Below are positions 25,453-37,326 of a DNA stretch of 64,000 nucleotides, piece by piece (the first letter of the stretch is position 1; the number at the start of each line of letters is the position of its first letter). This DNA is from Pseudoduganella lurida (lineage in GTDB: Bacteria > Pseudomonadota > Gammaproteobacteria > Burkholderiales > Burkholderiaceae_D): the NCBI RefSeq assembly GCF_007830455.1, contig NZ_VLLB01000008.1, forward strand, positions 1-64,000, in the 5' to 3' direction. The notes under the pieces are model-generated. The model was given only the letters and a program-made list of their open reading frames with translations, was not told the DNA's origin and ran no database searches. The position numbers and the translations under genes are program-made.

Positions 25453-28029
25453 ATGTTTGAATTCCTCTTCAAACGCCCGGGCGACAAGGGCACCGATCCG
25501 CAGGCAGCCGAAGGCGCCGGCCAGGGCGGTGCGCCGGAGGCCGCGGCCCGCGAAGCGGCCGCCGCGCGGCGCGCCGAGCAGGCCGAACGGGCCCGCACGC
25601 TGGCCGCCGACGAGGCTGCTGCCGTCGAGCTGATCCTGCAGAGCGAATTCGCCGACGTGCGGCTGGCCGCTGCCGAGCACGTGGTGTCCCGGCCGATGCT
25701 GGAAAAGGTCCAGGCAGCCGTGCGCAACACGGACCGCCGCGTTGCCAAGCTGGTGCAGGGCCGCCTCGATGCACTGCGGCACCGCGAGATGGAAAGCCGC
25801 CAGGCCGAGGCCACCATTGCCGCCGCGCAGCGCCTGCTGCAGGACGAAAAGCTGGCACCGAACCAGGTGGCCGACCTGGACCGTCAATGGAAAGTGATCG
25901 ATGCACCGCCGGAGATGGCCGCGCAGTTCGACCAGCTGCGCGCCGCGCTGGGCAGCCGGCTGGAAGCGCAGGTGACGCTGCAGCGCGCCGCGATCGATGC
26001 GCTGGCGGCGCTGCGCCGGCTGGCCAGCGGCGATGGTGCGGAGGCCGAAGCCGAGCTGGCGAAGCTGGAAAGCGCCCACGCCACCTACCTGGCCTCCCCC
26101 GAAAAAAGCACGCTGCCGCGCCACCTGCTGGGTGACGTGGAAGAAGCGCTGGCCGGCGCCCGGGCGGCGCTGGCACGGATGAGCGCGGCCGCGGCGCCAG
26201 CGCCAGCGGAAGTGCCTGCCGGCGATGCCCCCGAGACGGCCGAGCCGGCCGGTGTGTCCGCCCCGGCCGATGTCGCAACGGCCGACATTGCCGCTGCCGG
26301 CGCCACCGATGCCAGCCCGGACACCGCTGCCCCGGCCGGGCCCGCTCCTGCACCCGCCCGTCCGCCCAGGGAAAAGAAGATCACCCCGGCCGACCGCGAG
26401 GCCAACGAACGCTTCATGGCCCAGGTCGCTGCAATGGAAGCGGCGCTCGAAGCAGGCCAGCTTCACACGGCCGCCGAGCACGACAAGGCTTTGAAGGACA
26501 GCAAGACCGGCCGCCTGACGCCGCAGCAGGGCGAGCGGCTGGCCCATGTGCGCGCCGAACTGAAGCGGCTGTCCGCCTGGGCGCGCTGGGGCGGCAATGT
26601 GTCGCGCGAGGAGCTGGTGCATGCCGTCGAAGGCCTGCCGGCGCAGAACCTGGCGATGGCGGAACTGGCCCGCAAGGTCAGCGCGATGCGCGAGCGGTGG
26701 AAGTCGCTCGATACCGTCTCGGGCCCGGCGCCGAAAAGCCTGTGGGAGAAGTTCGACGCGGCCTGCACGGCGGCCTACGCGCCGGCCGCCGCACACTTCC
26801 GCCACCTGGCCGACGAACGCCATGGCAACGCCGCGAAGGCGCAGGCACTGGTCGACGAGGTGCAGGCGCTGGTGGCCGATTCGCCGGCGGCGCGGGAAGA
26901 CTGGCGCACGCTGGCGTCGTCCTCGCAGCGGCTGCGCCAGGCCTGGAGCCGCCTCGGCACGATCGACCGCAAGGACAAGAAGCGTCTCGACACGGCCTTC
27001 GGCAAGGCGATGGAAACGCTGATGGCGCCGCTGGAAGCGCAGCGCGGCATCGAGGTGGCCCGCCGCGAACAGCTTATCGAGGAAGTCTACAAGCTCGATC
27101 CGGCCGATCGCCACACGGTGGACACGCTGCGCGGCCTGCAGGAGGCGTGGCAGGGGCATGCCAAGGCGCTGCCGCTGGAACGCCGCCAGGAGCAGGCGCT
27201 GTGGCAGAAATTCCGCGCCGCCTGCGACACGATTTTTGCGAAGCGCAAGGAATCGGCCCACGCCGCCGACCACGAACGCAAGGCCCACCTGCATGCCCGC
27301 GAAGCCATCAGTGCCCAGCTGGAGGCCTTCACGTTCGACGGCGACGATGCCGATGCCGATGGCGGCAAGGCGCGCCAGGCGGCCATCACGAAGGCGCTGC
27401 GCGATGCGGCCACCGCCTGGCATGCCACCGGACCGGTGCCGCGGGCCGCGGAAGGGCGCATCGAGCAGCGTTACCGCGCCGCTGTCAGCGCGCTGCAAGG
27501 GCAGGCCGACACGATCCGGCGACAGGCCGGCACGGCGCAGGCCAATGCCTTGCGCGATCGCCTGCGTCTCGTGCAGGCGCTGGAGGCAGCCGTCGCCGGC
27601 ACTGAACCCGTGGAAGCCGATGCCTGGAACGGGCGCTGGCAGGCCCTGGCGGCGCTGCCGGGCGACGCCGACCGCACGCTGCATGGCCGCTTCAATGCGG
27701 CGCTGGCTGCGGCGGCCGGGGAGGCCAGCGAGCGCGCCGCGTATGCCGCCACGCTGGAAGGGAACCGTGCGCGCCTGCTGACGGAAATCCTGCGGCAGGA
27801 AATCGTCGCCGGCATCGACAGCGGCGCCGAGTTCGCGCGCGACCGGCTCAAGATGCAGGTGGAAGTGCTGCAGGATTCGCTCAAGTCCGGCCACAAGGCC
27901 GGTGCCGGGGCGGGCCGGCCGGCCGCCGGCATCGCGCCGCCGCTGCTGGCGCTGTGCGCACTGCCCGCGCTGGTGGACGACCGCACCGCCAGCCGCATGG
28001 ATGCGCTGCTGCGCAAAGAGGCGAAATGA
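25453..28029 (+). CDS. DUF349 domain-containing protein
   Basis: An 858-residue, highly helical cytoplasmic protein with repeated DUF349-like units, each centred on a pattern such as RWKSLDTVSGPAPKSLWEKFDAAC (about residue 415) and a later LWQKFRAACDTIFAKRK (about residue 585). A Pro/Ala-rich linker (about 235-310) separates an N-terminal helical part from the rest. The family role is not established. The stop overlaps the moaE start by 4 nt (ATGA), so the two are co-translated, although no functional link to molybdopterin is evident. Confidence 0.87.
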   Translation: MFEFLFKRPGDKGTDPQAAEGAGQGGAPEAAAREAAAARRAEQAERARTLAADEAAAVELILQSEFADVRLAAAEHVVSRPMLEKVQAAVRNTDRRVAKLVQGRLDALRHREMESRQAEATIAAAQRLLQDEKLAPNQVADLDRQWKVIDAPPEMAAQFDQLRAALGSRLEAQVTLQRAAIDALAALRRLASGDGAEAEAELAKLESAHATYLASPEKSTLPRHLLGDVEEALAGARAALARMSAAAAPAPAEVPAGDAPETAEPAGVSAPADVATADIAAAGATDASPDTAAPAGPAPAPARPPREKKITPADREANERFMAQVAAMEAALEAGQLHTAAEHDKALKDSKTGRLTPQQGERLAHVRAELKRLSAWARWGGNVSREELVHAVEGLPAQNLAMAELARKVSAMRERWKSLDTVSGPAPKSLWEKFDAACTAAYAPAAAHFRHLADERHGNAAKAQALVDEVQALVADSPAAREDWRTLASSSQRLRQAWSRLGTIDRKDKKRLDTAFGKAMETLMAPLEAQRGIEVARREQLIEEVYKLDPADRHTVDTLRGLQEAWQGHAKALPLERRQEQALWQKFRAACDTIFAKRKESAHAADHERKAHLHAREAISAQLEAFTFDGDDADADGGKARQAAITKALRDAATAWHATGPVPRAAEGRIEQRYRAAVSALQGQADTIRRQAGTAQANALRDRLRLVQALEAAVAGTEPVEADAWNGRWQALAALPGDADRTLHGRFNAALAAAAGEASERAAYAATLEGNRARLLTEILRQEIVAGIDSGAEFARDRLKMQVEVLQDSLKSGHKAGAGAGRPAAGIAPPLLALCALPALVDDRTASRMDALLRKEAK

Positions 28030-28550
28030 CGACAGACGTCTCGAAGCCCGAGCCATCGCCCGGCATCATGGCCAGCCGGGTGCGCATCCAGACCGCCGAC
28101 TTCGACCTCTCCACCGAAGTGGCGGCGCTGCGGGCCAACGGCGCGAAGGTGGGCGGCATCGTCACCTTCGTGGGCACGGTGCGCGACCTGAACGAGGGGG
28201 CGCAGGTGGCCGCGATGGAGCTCGAACACTATCCCGGGATGACGGAAGCCTCCATCGACGCGATCATCGACCAGGCCCTGGCGCGCTGGCCGATCCTCGA
28301 TGCGCTGGTGGTCCACCGCGTCGGCCCGCTGCTGCCGCGCGACCAGATCGTGCTGGTGGCCGTCACGTCGCCCCACCGCGGCGAGGCGTTTGCCGCCTGC
28401 GAGTTCATCATCGACTACCTGAAGACGGCGGCGCCGTTCTGGAAGAAGGAAGACACGCCGGCCGGGTCCCGCTGGGTGGATGCGCGCGTGAGCGACGACG
28501 AGGCGCTGCGCAAGTGGGCGCCGCCCGGGCAGGCTGCCACGCAAGGTTGA
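28026..28550 (+). CDS. moaE: molybdopterin synthase catalytic (large) subunit MoaE
   Basis: MoaE with MoaD converts precursor Z (cPMP) to molybdopterin by adding two sulfurs. In 174 residues the family motifs are visible: GGIVTFVGTVRD, LEHYPGMTE, VVHRVGPLLPRDQIVLVAV, SPHRGEAF, and the active-site lysine region APFWKKEDTPAGSRWV. The roughly 20-residue N-terminal extension precedes the conserved VRIQTADFD. No other moa gene is nearby. It overlaps the DUF349 gene by 4 nt, and a heat-shock promoter for clpB starts about 30 nt after its stop. Confidence 0.95.
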   Translation: MTTDVSKPEPSPGIMASRVRIQTADFDLSTEVAALRANGAKVGGIVTFVGTVRDLNEGAQVAAMELEHYPGMTEASIDAIIDQALARWPILDALVVHRVGPLLPRDQIVLVAVTSPHRGEAFAACEFIIDYLKTAAPFWKKEDTPAGSRWVDARVSDDEALRKWAPPGQAATQG

Positions 28551-28580
28551 GTGCCGTATTGACTGGCGTAAAAAAGCCTG

Positions 28581-28608
28581 CTTGAAATAGTGCCCGCACA
28601 GCCCTACT
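28581..28608 (+). promoter_or_regulatory. sigma-32 (RpoH) heat-shock promoter of clpB
   Basis: CTTGAAA (28581-28587), a 14-nt spacer and CCCTACT (28602-28608) closely match the sigma-32 consensus CTTGAAA-N13/14-CCCCATNT. It lies 35 nt ahead of the clpB start, and clpB is a classical sigma-32 target. Confidence 0.82.
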
Positions 28609-28642
28609 TTATCGCCAGATAAAAAATTCAGGAGCAAGTGCA

Positions 28643-31252
<2,610 letters not shown>

Positions 31253-31264
31253 TTCCCTGCACGC

Positions 31265-31321
31265 GGCCGTGGCTGGTCGACACCTGCCCACGGCCATCGT
31301 TCAAGGCGCGCATCGCGCCTT
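31265..31321. terminator. hairpins between convergent clpB and regulator gene
   Basis: GGCCGTGG / CCACGGCC (31265-31296) and a perfect AAGGCGCG-CAT-CGCGCCTT (31303-31321) sit in the convergent gap. The second overlaps the regulator's stop codon. Neither is followed by a U run, so termination is inferred from position only. Confidence 0.4.
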
Positions 31322-34230
31322 CAGAGCGGCATCCCTACCGGCAGCGCACCTTCGGGTCCGCTGCCGTTTTTCATTGGTGCCGGCGGCAAGTGCCAGCCGG
31401 CTTTGCCGCGCAGGGTGTCGAGCAGCCGGGAAGCGGCCAGCAGGTCCGCGGTGCCATGCCCTTCGCTGAATTTGCCGATGGCGAAGCCCAGCAGTTCGCG
31501 CGCCTGAGGCACGGAACCCCGCGCCGCCCACGAAGCGGCGAGGCTGGTGGCCGCGCGCAGTTCCCAGGCCGGCGCGCCCTGGTTACGGGCCAGCAGCAGC
31601 GCGGCCCGAAACCGCATCTCCGCGCCCGCCGGGTCGCCAGCGGCCAGCAGCCGCTCGCCTTCGATGCGGCGCAGTTCCGCGGCACACCAGCGCGCGCCGC
31701 CGCCTTCCGCATGCCGCAGCAGGCGCTCGTCGGCATAGCGCGGATCGAGCGTGGCCAGCGTTTCGAGGTGCGGTGCGGCCAGCGCCGTGCCCAGCGGCCC
31801 AGCATCCAGCACGCCGTAGCGGTACTCGCGCGCCAGCATCTGCCAGTGGGGCAGGGCGCAGGATGCCGCTTCCAGTTCTTTCAGCGCGGCCAGCACGGTG
31901 GCGCGCTCGCCGCACCACCAGGCCACCGGAATCAGCGCGAACGCCAGCACGTAGCACAGCGAGGCCTGGGCGCCGGGGTTGCCCAGCACCCGCGCACGGA
32001 GCACGCCGTTGCGGGCGCGCTGCAGCGCATCGTCGGGATAGCCGAGCAGCCAGCGGCTGCGGGCCAGGGTCACGCCCGCGGCAACGTTTTCATCCGTATG
32101 CAAGGCCGTGCGGCCGTTGTTGCCATTGCCGCCGGTGTAGCCATTGCCGCCGGTGTAGCCATTGTGACCGTTCTGACCGTTCTGACCGTTGTGACCTTTG
32201 TCACCATCGCTGCCGTTGCCCGCGCCGCCCATCGGGATGCAGCGCGCCTGCAGGGCGGCAGCCAGCGTGGCGGCCGGTGCCTGTTCGCCGGACAGGTGCA
32301 GCGCCAGCGCTGCCGCGCGGTCATGGGTGCGCCAGGCCGCGTCGTTGCTGCCGGCCCGCTGCGGGTCGTCCAGGCCCTGCCGGAAGCGGGCGGCCAGCGC
32401 CAGCGCCGCGGGATAGTCGCCGGCCAGGATTTCTTCCAGCGCCAGGCCGGAGAAGGTGGTGGCCAGCAGCCCGGGATTGTCCTCGATGCGGCCTGCCAGG
32501 GCGAAGGCGCGCGCGTAGGCGGCCCGACCGGCGCCGGGGCCGTCCAGGTAGACGGCCGTGGTGCCCAGCGCCGCGCCAAGCGCCATCGCCACCTCCGCGT
32601 CGGCATCGGCCGGCAGGCGCGCGACCGCCTGCTCCAGCAGTGTGCGGTGCTCCGTCAGCTGGCCGCCATCGATCCACAGCGGGCCCGAGGCGATCAGCAG
32701 CGCGGTGCCGGCATGTGCGTCGCCATCCGGCCCGAAGGCCCAGTCCAGCGCGTGCCTCACCTCGGCCAGGTCGACTGGGGCGCCGGCCTGCAGGCGCGCG
32801 CGGCAGTCCGCGACCAGCGCCGCCAGCACCATCTTTTCCTCGTCGACGGCCAGCAATCGGCGGGCATGGCGGCGGGTGGTCGGATACAGGCGGCAGTGCA
32901 GCACACCCTCCAGCATCATCGTCGCCAGCAGCGATTTCGCGCCCAGCGTGGCGATCGCGTCTTCGACGTTGCCGGCACCGATGCCTGCACCCGTGGCGAT
33001 GCGTGCCGCGCTCGCGAGCGGGAAGGCGGCGGCAAAAATGGCCATCCGCCGCAGCACGGCCGCCTCGACGGCGGTGAGCGTCGCATGCGACCAGTCGAGG
33101 CACGCGCGCAGCGAGCGGTGCCGGGCGGCGGCCCCCTTGTCGTGTCCGGCCAGTACGTCGAGATCGTCATCGAGCTGTCGCAGCAGTTCGCGCACCGGCA
33201 GCCGGTCCAGCTGCTGCGCCGCCAGGTCGAGCGCCAGCGGCAGGCCGTCGAGGCGCCGGCACAGCTCGGCCACCGCGGGTGTATCGGCCTCGGCCAGTGC
33301 AATGCCGTGCAGCGTGGCCACCCGCTCGGCAAACCAGGCAGTGGCGGGCCAGCCCAGCGCTTCGCGCGCGGTGCGCACATGCACGGGTGGCGTGGCCAGA
33401 GGCGGCACGCAGTGTACCCATTCGTCGGCAGTGCGCAGCGCTTCGCGGCTGGTGGCGAGCAGGCGCAAACCGGGCACGTCGCGCAACAGCTGCCCGGCCA
33501 GCATGGCGGTGGCATCGATGGCGTGATCGCAATTGTCGAGCAGGAGCAGTATGGGGCGGCCGGCGGCATGTGTACGCAGGCCGGCTGCCGGATCGCCCCC
33601 GCGCGGCAGGCACCATGCCTGCGCCAGCGCGGCGGCCGGATCCGGCGCGTCGGCCAGGTCGACGCGGCAGGTGACGTACCGGCTTGCGACAGCAGCCAGC
33701 ACAGCCCGCGCGACGGTGGATTTGCCCACGCCGCCCATACCGGTCAGCGTGACGAGGCGGCGCGCGGGCAGGGCGGCGGCCAGCATGCGCACCAGCGCGG
33801 CGCGGCCGCCGTCGTCCGCGGCGGCCTGGGCCGTGGCCCGGCGCACGGGGGCCACGAACACATAGCCCTGGCCCGCCACGCTGACGATCAGGCGGGCCTC
33901 GGGGCGGTCGCGCAGTGCCTTGCGCAGCGCCGTCATGTGCACGCGCAGGTTGCTGTCCTCGACCACCGTGGCGGGCCAGACCCGCCGGATCAGCTCGGCC
34001 TTCGGCACCGTGGTGCCGGCCTGTTCCACCAGCACGGCGAGCAGGTCGAAGGCGCGCGAACCCAGCTTCACCGGCAGGCCGTCCTCGAGCAGCACGCGCT
34101 GCACCGGCAGCAGACGGAAGGAACCGAACAGCAGGCACTCGCCGGCCACCGCGGCGGCATCGGGTGCATCCTGGGTCCCGGTTACGCGGGCTGCCTGCTG
34201 CGGGGTGTACGCTGGGTCCATGGCGGGCAT
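31321..34230 (-). CDS. winged-helix transcriptional regulator with STAND-type NTPase domain
   Basis: A 969-residue regulator. The N-terminal OmpR/PhoB-type winged helix (about 33-125) contains SRAFDLLAVLVEQAG and ends in VAGQGYVFVAPV. An AAA/NB-ARC-like NTPase follows with Walker A TGMGGVGKSTVAR and LLLLDNCDH as Walker B. The C-terminal half resembles alpha-helical TPR-like repeats. Around residues 670-710 a collagen-like Gly-every-third insert interrupts this region. The ATG at 34221 (MDPAY) is an alternative start. It is paralogous to the divergent gene at 34480. The regulated genes are unknown. Confidence 0.87.
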   Translation of the reverse strand: MPAMDPAYTPQQAARVTGTQDAPDAAAVAGECLLFGSFRLLPVQRVLLEDGLPVKLGSRAFDLLAVLVEQAGTTVPKAELIRRVWPATVVEDSNLRVHMTALRKALRDRPEARLIVSVAGQGYVFVAPVRRATAQAAADDGGRAALVRMLAAALPARRLVTLTGMGGVGKSTVARAVLAAVASRYVTCRVDLADAPDPAAALAQAWCLPRGGDPAAGLRTHAAGRPILLLLDNCDHAIDATAMLAGQLLRDVPGLRLLATSREALRTADEWVHCVPPLATPPVHVRTAREALGWPATAWFAERVATLHGIALAEADTPAVAELCRRLDGLPLALDLAAQQLDRLPVRELLRQLDDDLDVLAGHDKGAAARHRSLRACLDWSHATLTAVEAAVLRRMAIFAAAFPLASAARIATGAGIGAGNVEDAIATLGAKSLLATMMLEGVLHCRLYPTTRRHARRLLAVDEEKMVLAALVADCRARLQAGAPVDLAEVRHALDWAFGPDGDAHAGTALLIASGPLWIDGGQLTEHRTLLEQAVARLPADADAEVAMALGAALGTTAVYLDGPGAGRAAYARAFALAGRIEDNPGLLATTFSGLALEEILAGDYPAALALAARFRQGLDDPQRAGSNDAAWRTHDRAAALALHLSGEQAPAATLAAALQARCIPMGGAGNGSDGDKGHNGQNGQNGHNGYTGGNGYTGGNGNNGRTALHTDENVAAGVTLARSRWLLGYPDDALQRARNGVLRARVLGNPGAQASLCYVLAFALIPVAWWCGERATVLAALKELEAASCALPHWQMLAREYRYGVLDAGPLGTALAAPHLETLATLDPRYADERLLRHAEGGGARWCAAELRRIEGERLLAAGDPAGAEMRFRAALLLARNQGAPAWELRAATSLAASWAARGSVPQARELLGFAIGKFSEGHGTADLLAASRLLDTLRGKAGWHLPPAPMKNGSGPEGALPVGMPL
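32111..32229 (-). repeat. collagen-like Gly-X-Y coding repeat
   Basis: Within the regulator at 31321, 9- and 18-bp repeats (for example GACCGTTCT repeated; GCCATTGCCGCCGGTGTA twice) encode about 13 triplets with Gly every third residue, such as GHNGQNGQNGHNGYTGG. The divergent paralogue lacks it. Such arrays usually arise and vary by slippage. Confidence 0.85.
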
Positions 34231-34279
34231 CTTCTCGGAGTGGGCATAGCGATGATAAGGACATTCAATGACGGCAAGC

Positions 34280-34329
34280 TGACAGCGCGCTGCAGGCCTT
34301 CGGGCGATCTGCCGTTCATCGCGCTGTCA
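34280..34329. promoter_or_regulatory. 10-bp inverted repeat between divergent regulators
   Basis: TGACAGCGCG (34280-34289) and CGCGCTGTCA (34320-34329) are exact inverted copies 30 nt apart, in the 249-bp gap shared by the two regulators. It could be a paired operator or a stem. An AT-rich patch (CATATAAATAAGATAAC) nearer 34480 may hold that gene's promoter. Confidence 0.45.
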
Positions 34330-34479
34330 TCCTAATACGGCATCGATGGTAAAGCGAGGTGCCGGGGCCGCACTCCCCCGATCCGGGGAGCGCCCGGGCG
34401 CCAATGCCGGGCATATAAATAAGATAACCGTTGCGCTAGAATCGTCGGACCGGGTCGATCCGGCAGCGAGGTGAAGCGC

Positions 34480-37326
34480 ATGGACCGAAAGCATTGGGGA
34501 ACGGCAGAGGAAGTGGCCTTCGGCGCATTCCGGCTGGTGCCGCACGCGCGCGCCCTGTACCGGCATGGCGCGCGCGTGCACCTGTCCGGCCGCGCCATCG
34601 ACGTGCTGACGGTGCTGGTCGAACGGGCCGGCACGGTGGTGACGAAGGAAGAGCTGATGGCGCTGGTGTGGCCGCGCACCTGCGTCGAGGAGGGCAACCT
34701 GCGCGTGCACGTGGCGGCGCTGCGCAAGGCGCTGGGCAGCGAACGCGCCTACGTGGAAAACATCGTCGGGCGCGGCTATGTCTTCGTGGCGCCTGTCTCG
34801 ACCGCGACGGCGGCCACGCTGCCATCCCCTCCCGCCGGCAGGACGGCGCCCGGCCCGCGCCTGCTGGGCCGCGACGCGTTCCTGGACCAGCTGGCGCGCG
34901 ACCTGCCGCATCAGCGCCTGATCACCATCGCGGGCCCCGGTGGCATGGGCAAGACCTCGGTTGCACTGGCGCTGTGTTCACGCACCGGGACGCTGTTCGG
35001 GTCGGCCGTGCACGTGGCCGACCTGGCGCCCCTGGCCGATCCGGCGCTGCTGCCGGGCGCCGTGGCGCAGGTGCTGGGCCTGGCGGCCGTGACGCCCGAC
35101 GGATTGGTCGCTGCGATGGCCGCTGCACTCGCCGGAGGGCAGGTCGGGACCGCACCGGCGCCGCGCGTGTTGCTGGTGCTCGACAGCTGCGAGCACCTGG
35201 TGGCGGCCGTGGCCGCGCTGGCGGCACGGCTGCTGCGCGAGCTGCCGGGCGTGCACATCGTGGCCACCAGCCGCGAACCCCTGCATGTGGACGGCGAGCA
35301 GGTGCACTGGCTGCCACCGCTGGCCGTGCCGGACGCGTGGCACGAAGCGACCGGGCTGGACCAGCTGGCGGCGTATCCGGCGGTGCAGCTGTTTGTCGAA
35401 CGGGCCAGCGCGGCTGGCGGCACGTTCCTGCCCGATGCCGCGAACGCCACGGCGATCGCCGGGATCTGCCGCCGTCTCGATGGCATTCCGCTGGCGCTGG
35501 AACTGGCGGCGGGGCGCGCCGCATTCTTCGGCGTACAGGAACTGGCGCGCCGCCTGTCCGACTGCTTCGGCGTGCTCACGCATGGCTGGCGCACCGCGCT
35601 GCCGCGCCACCAGACGCTGCGTGCCACGCTCGACTGGAGCCACGACCTGCTGTCGCCCGGCCAGCAGGCGACCCTGCGCCGCCTGGCCGTGTTCCGCGGC
35701 GCGTTCACGAGCGCCGCCGCGGCGCAGGTCGCGCAGGGCGGCGGCATGGGCGCCACGGCGGCGGCCGAACATGTGCGCCAGCTGGCGGCCAAGTCGCTGG
35801 TGGCGCTGGAAGCCGATGCCGGTGCAGCGCGCGAACCACGCTATCGCCTGTTCGATACGACGCGCAGCTATGCGCTGGACCGGCTGCGTGCCGCGGGCGA
35901 GGAGGCGGCCGTGATGCGCCTCTATGTGCGGCTGTGGTGCGACCTGCCCGAGGTGGCGCAGCCGCCGGCCGGTGATGGCGCCACCGAGGCCTGGCAGTAC
36001 GGGCCGGTGGACGATGTGCGCGCGGCGCTGGACTGGTCGTTCGGGCCGGCCGGCGAGCCGCTGGCCGGCGCGCGCCTGGCCGCCGTCTCGGCACCCCTGT
36101 GGTACCGGCTGTCGCTGATGGACGAGTACCGCATGCGGCTGGCGCCGGCGCTGGCCTTTGCCAGGGCGGCCGGCGCGGCAGGCGCGCCGCTGGCCATGCT
36201 GCTGCACCTGGCGCTGGGGCACACGCTGCTGCATGTGGGCGGCGCCGCGTCGGCCGCGCGCGCCGCCGCGTTCGGCCAGGCCCTGGCGCTGGCGCAGCGG
36301 CTGGGCGACGACGATGCCGCGCGGCGCGCGCTGTGGGGCTGCTACGCCGATGCGCTGTTCCAGGGCGAGTACCGGCATGCGCTCGCGCTGGCCTGCCGCT
36401 TCGGCACGCTGGCGCGCGCGGCCGGCACGGCAGCGGCCAGCCTCACGCACCGGCGCCTGGTCGCGCGCGCCCTGCATTACCTGGGCGACCAGCGGGCGGC
36501 CGGCGAGGAGGTGGCTGCCGTGGTGGCGCATCCGGCGCGCGCCGCCAGCGCCGACGGATTCCAGTTCGATGGACGCGTCTCGTCGCTGGCCATCCACGGC
36601 CGGCTGCTGTGGCTGCAGGGCCTGCCCGAGCAGGCGCTGGCGGTGGCACGCGACGGGGTCGACGAGGCGCAACGGCTCGGGCATGCCGTCTCGCTGTGCT
36701 TTGCCCTCGTGCTGGCCGTGCCGGTGGCGCTGTGGTGCGGCGACCTGGCGCTGGCGCGCCGCTGCACGGCGCTGATGGAAGAGAGCGCCCGGCGCGACAG
36801 CCTGGCGCACTGGCAGTTCTGGTCGCGCGCCTTCCGCGCCGCGCTGCAGCGCCATGCCGGCGAACCGGCCGAACCGGCGGACCTGCTGGTGCGCCATCCG
36901 CTATGCGGGGGCCTGCTGCTCGATGTGCTGCCGACGCTGCACCCCGGCCTGCTGACGCCGCGTGCCCTGGTCCGCGCCGAGGAAGGCCGCGCCGGCTGGG
37001 CCGGCGCCGAACTGCTGCGCTGCTGGGGCGAGGAACTGGTGCGGGTGGGTGCGCTTGCGCAGGCGGAACGCACGTTCCGGCGCGCCCTGGCGCTGGCACA
37101 GGGGCAGGGCGCGCTGGCGTGGGAACTGCGTGCGGCCACCAGCCTGGCCCGGCTGCTGGGCGCACGGGGCGCCGGCCGCCATGGCGCCGATGTGCTGGGC
37201 CGGGCATACGCGCGTTGTACCGAGGGCTGGCAAACACGCGACGTGGCGGCGGCGGCGGCGCTGCTGGACCGGCTGGCGAGCGGCTCCCCGGCACCGCTGC
37301 GGGCCGACTGCCGGCTGTCGGCGTAA
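34480..37326 (+). CDS. winged-helix transcriptional regulator with STAND-type NTPase domain (paralogue)
   Basis: A 948-residue regulator with the same domain order as its divergent neighbour: winged helix (VAFGAFRLVPHARALYRHGA to IVGRGYVFVAPV), NTPase with Walker A AGPGGMGKTSVAL and LLVLDSCEH, then a long helical repeat region rich in Ala/Leu/Arg. Shared phrases include ATSREP/ATSREA and RRLDG(I/L)PLALELAA. The start at ATG 34480 is chosen because GAGGTGA lies 5 nt upstream; a GTG at 34471 is in frame. The pair probably arose by local duplication. The signal sensed is unknown. Confidence 0.87.
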   Translation: MDRKHWGTAEEVAFGAFRLVPHARALYRHGARVHLSGRAIDVLTVLVERAGTVVTKEELMALVWPRTCVEEGNLRVHVAALRKALGSERAYVENIVGRGYVFVAPVSTATAATLPSPPAGRTAPGPRLLGRDAFLDQLARDLPHQRLITIAGPGGMGKTSVALALCSRTGTLFGSAVHVADLAPLADPALLPGAVAQVLGLAAVTPDGLVAAMAAALAGGQVGTAPAPRVLLVLDSCEHLVAAVAALAARLLRELPGVHIVATSREPLHVDGEQVHWLPPLAVPDAWHEATGLDQLAAYPAVQLFVERASAAGGTFLPDAANATAIAGICRRLDGIPLALELAAGRAAFFGVQELARRLSDCFGVLTHGWRTALPRHQTLRATLDWSHDLLSPGQQATLRRLAVFRGAFTSAAAAQVAQGGGMGATAAAEHVRQLAAKSLVALEADAGAAREPRYRLFDTTRSYALDRLRAAGEEAAVMRLYVRLWCDLPEVAQPPAGDGATEAWQYGPVDDVRAALDWSFGPAGEPLAGARLAAVSAPLWYRLSLMDEYRMRLAPALAFARAAGAAGAPLAMLLHLALGHTLLHVGGAASAARAAAFGQALALAQRLGDDDAARRALWGCYADALFQGEYRHALALACRFGTLARAAGTAAASLTHRRLVARALHYLGDQRAAGEEVAAVVAHPARAASADGFQFDGRVSSLAIHGRLLWLQGLPEQALAVARDGVDEAQRLGHAVSLCFALVLAVPVALWCGDLALARRCTALMEESARRDSLAHWQFWSRAFRAALQRHAGEPAEPADLLVRHPLCGGLLLDVLPTLHPGLLTPRALVRAEEGRAGWAGAELLRCWGEELVRVGALAQAERTFRRALALAQGQGALAWELRAATSLARLLGARGAGRHGADVLGRAYARCTEGWQTRDVAAAAALLDRLASGSPAPLRADCRLSA

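Noticed and set aside
31390..34335. 981-codon open frame on the plus strand
   Set aside because: Shadow of the minus-strand regulator, which has intact winged-helix and Walker motifs; the shadow translates to Gln/Arg/Gly-rich nonsense.
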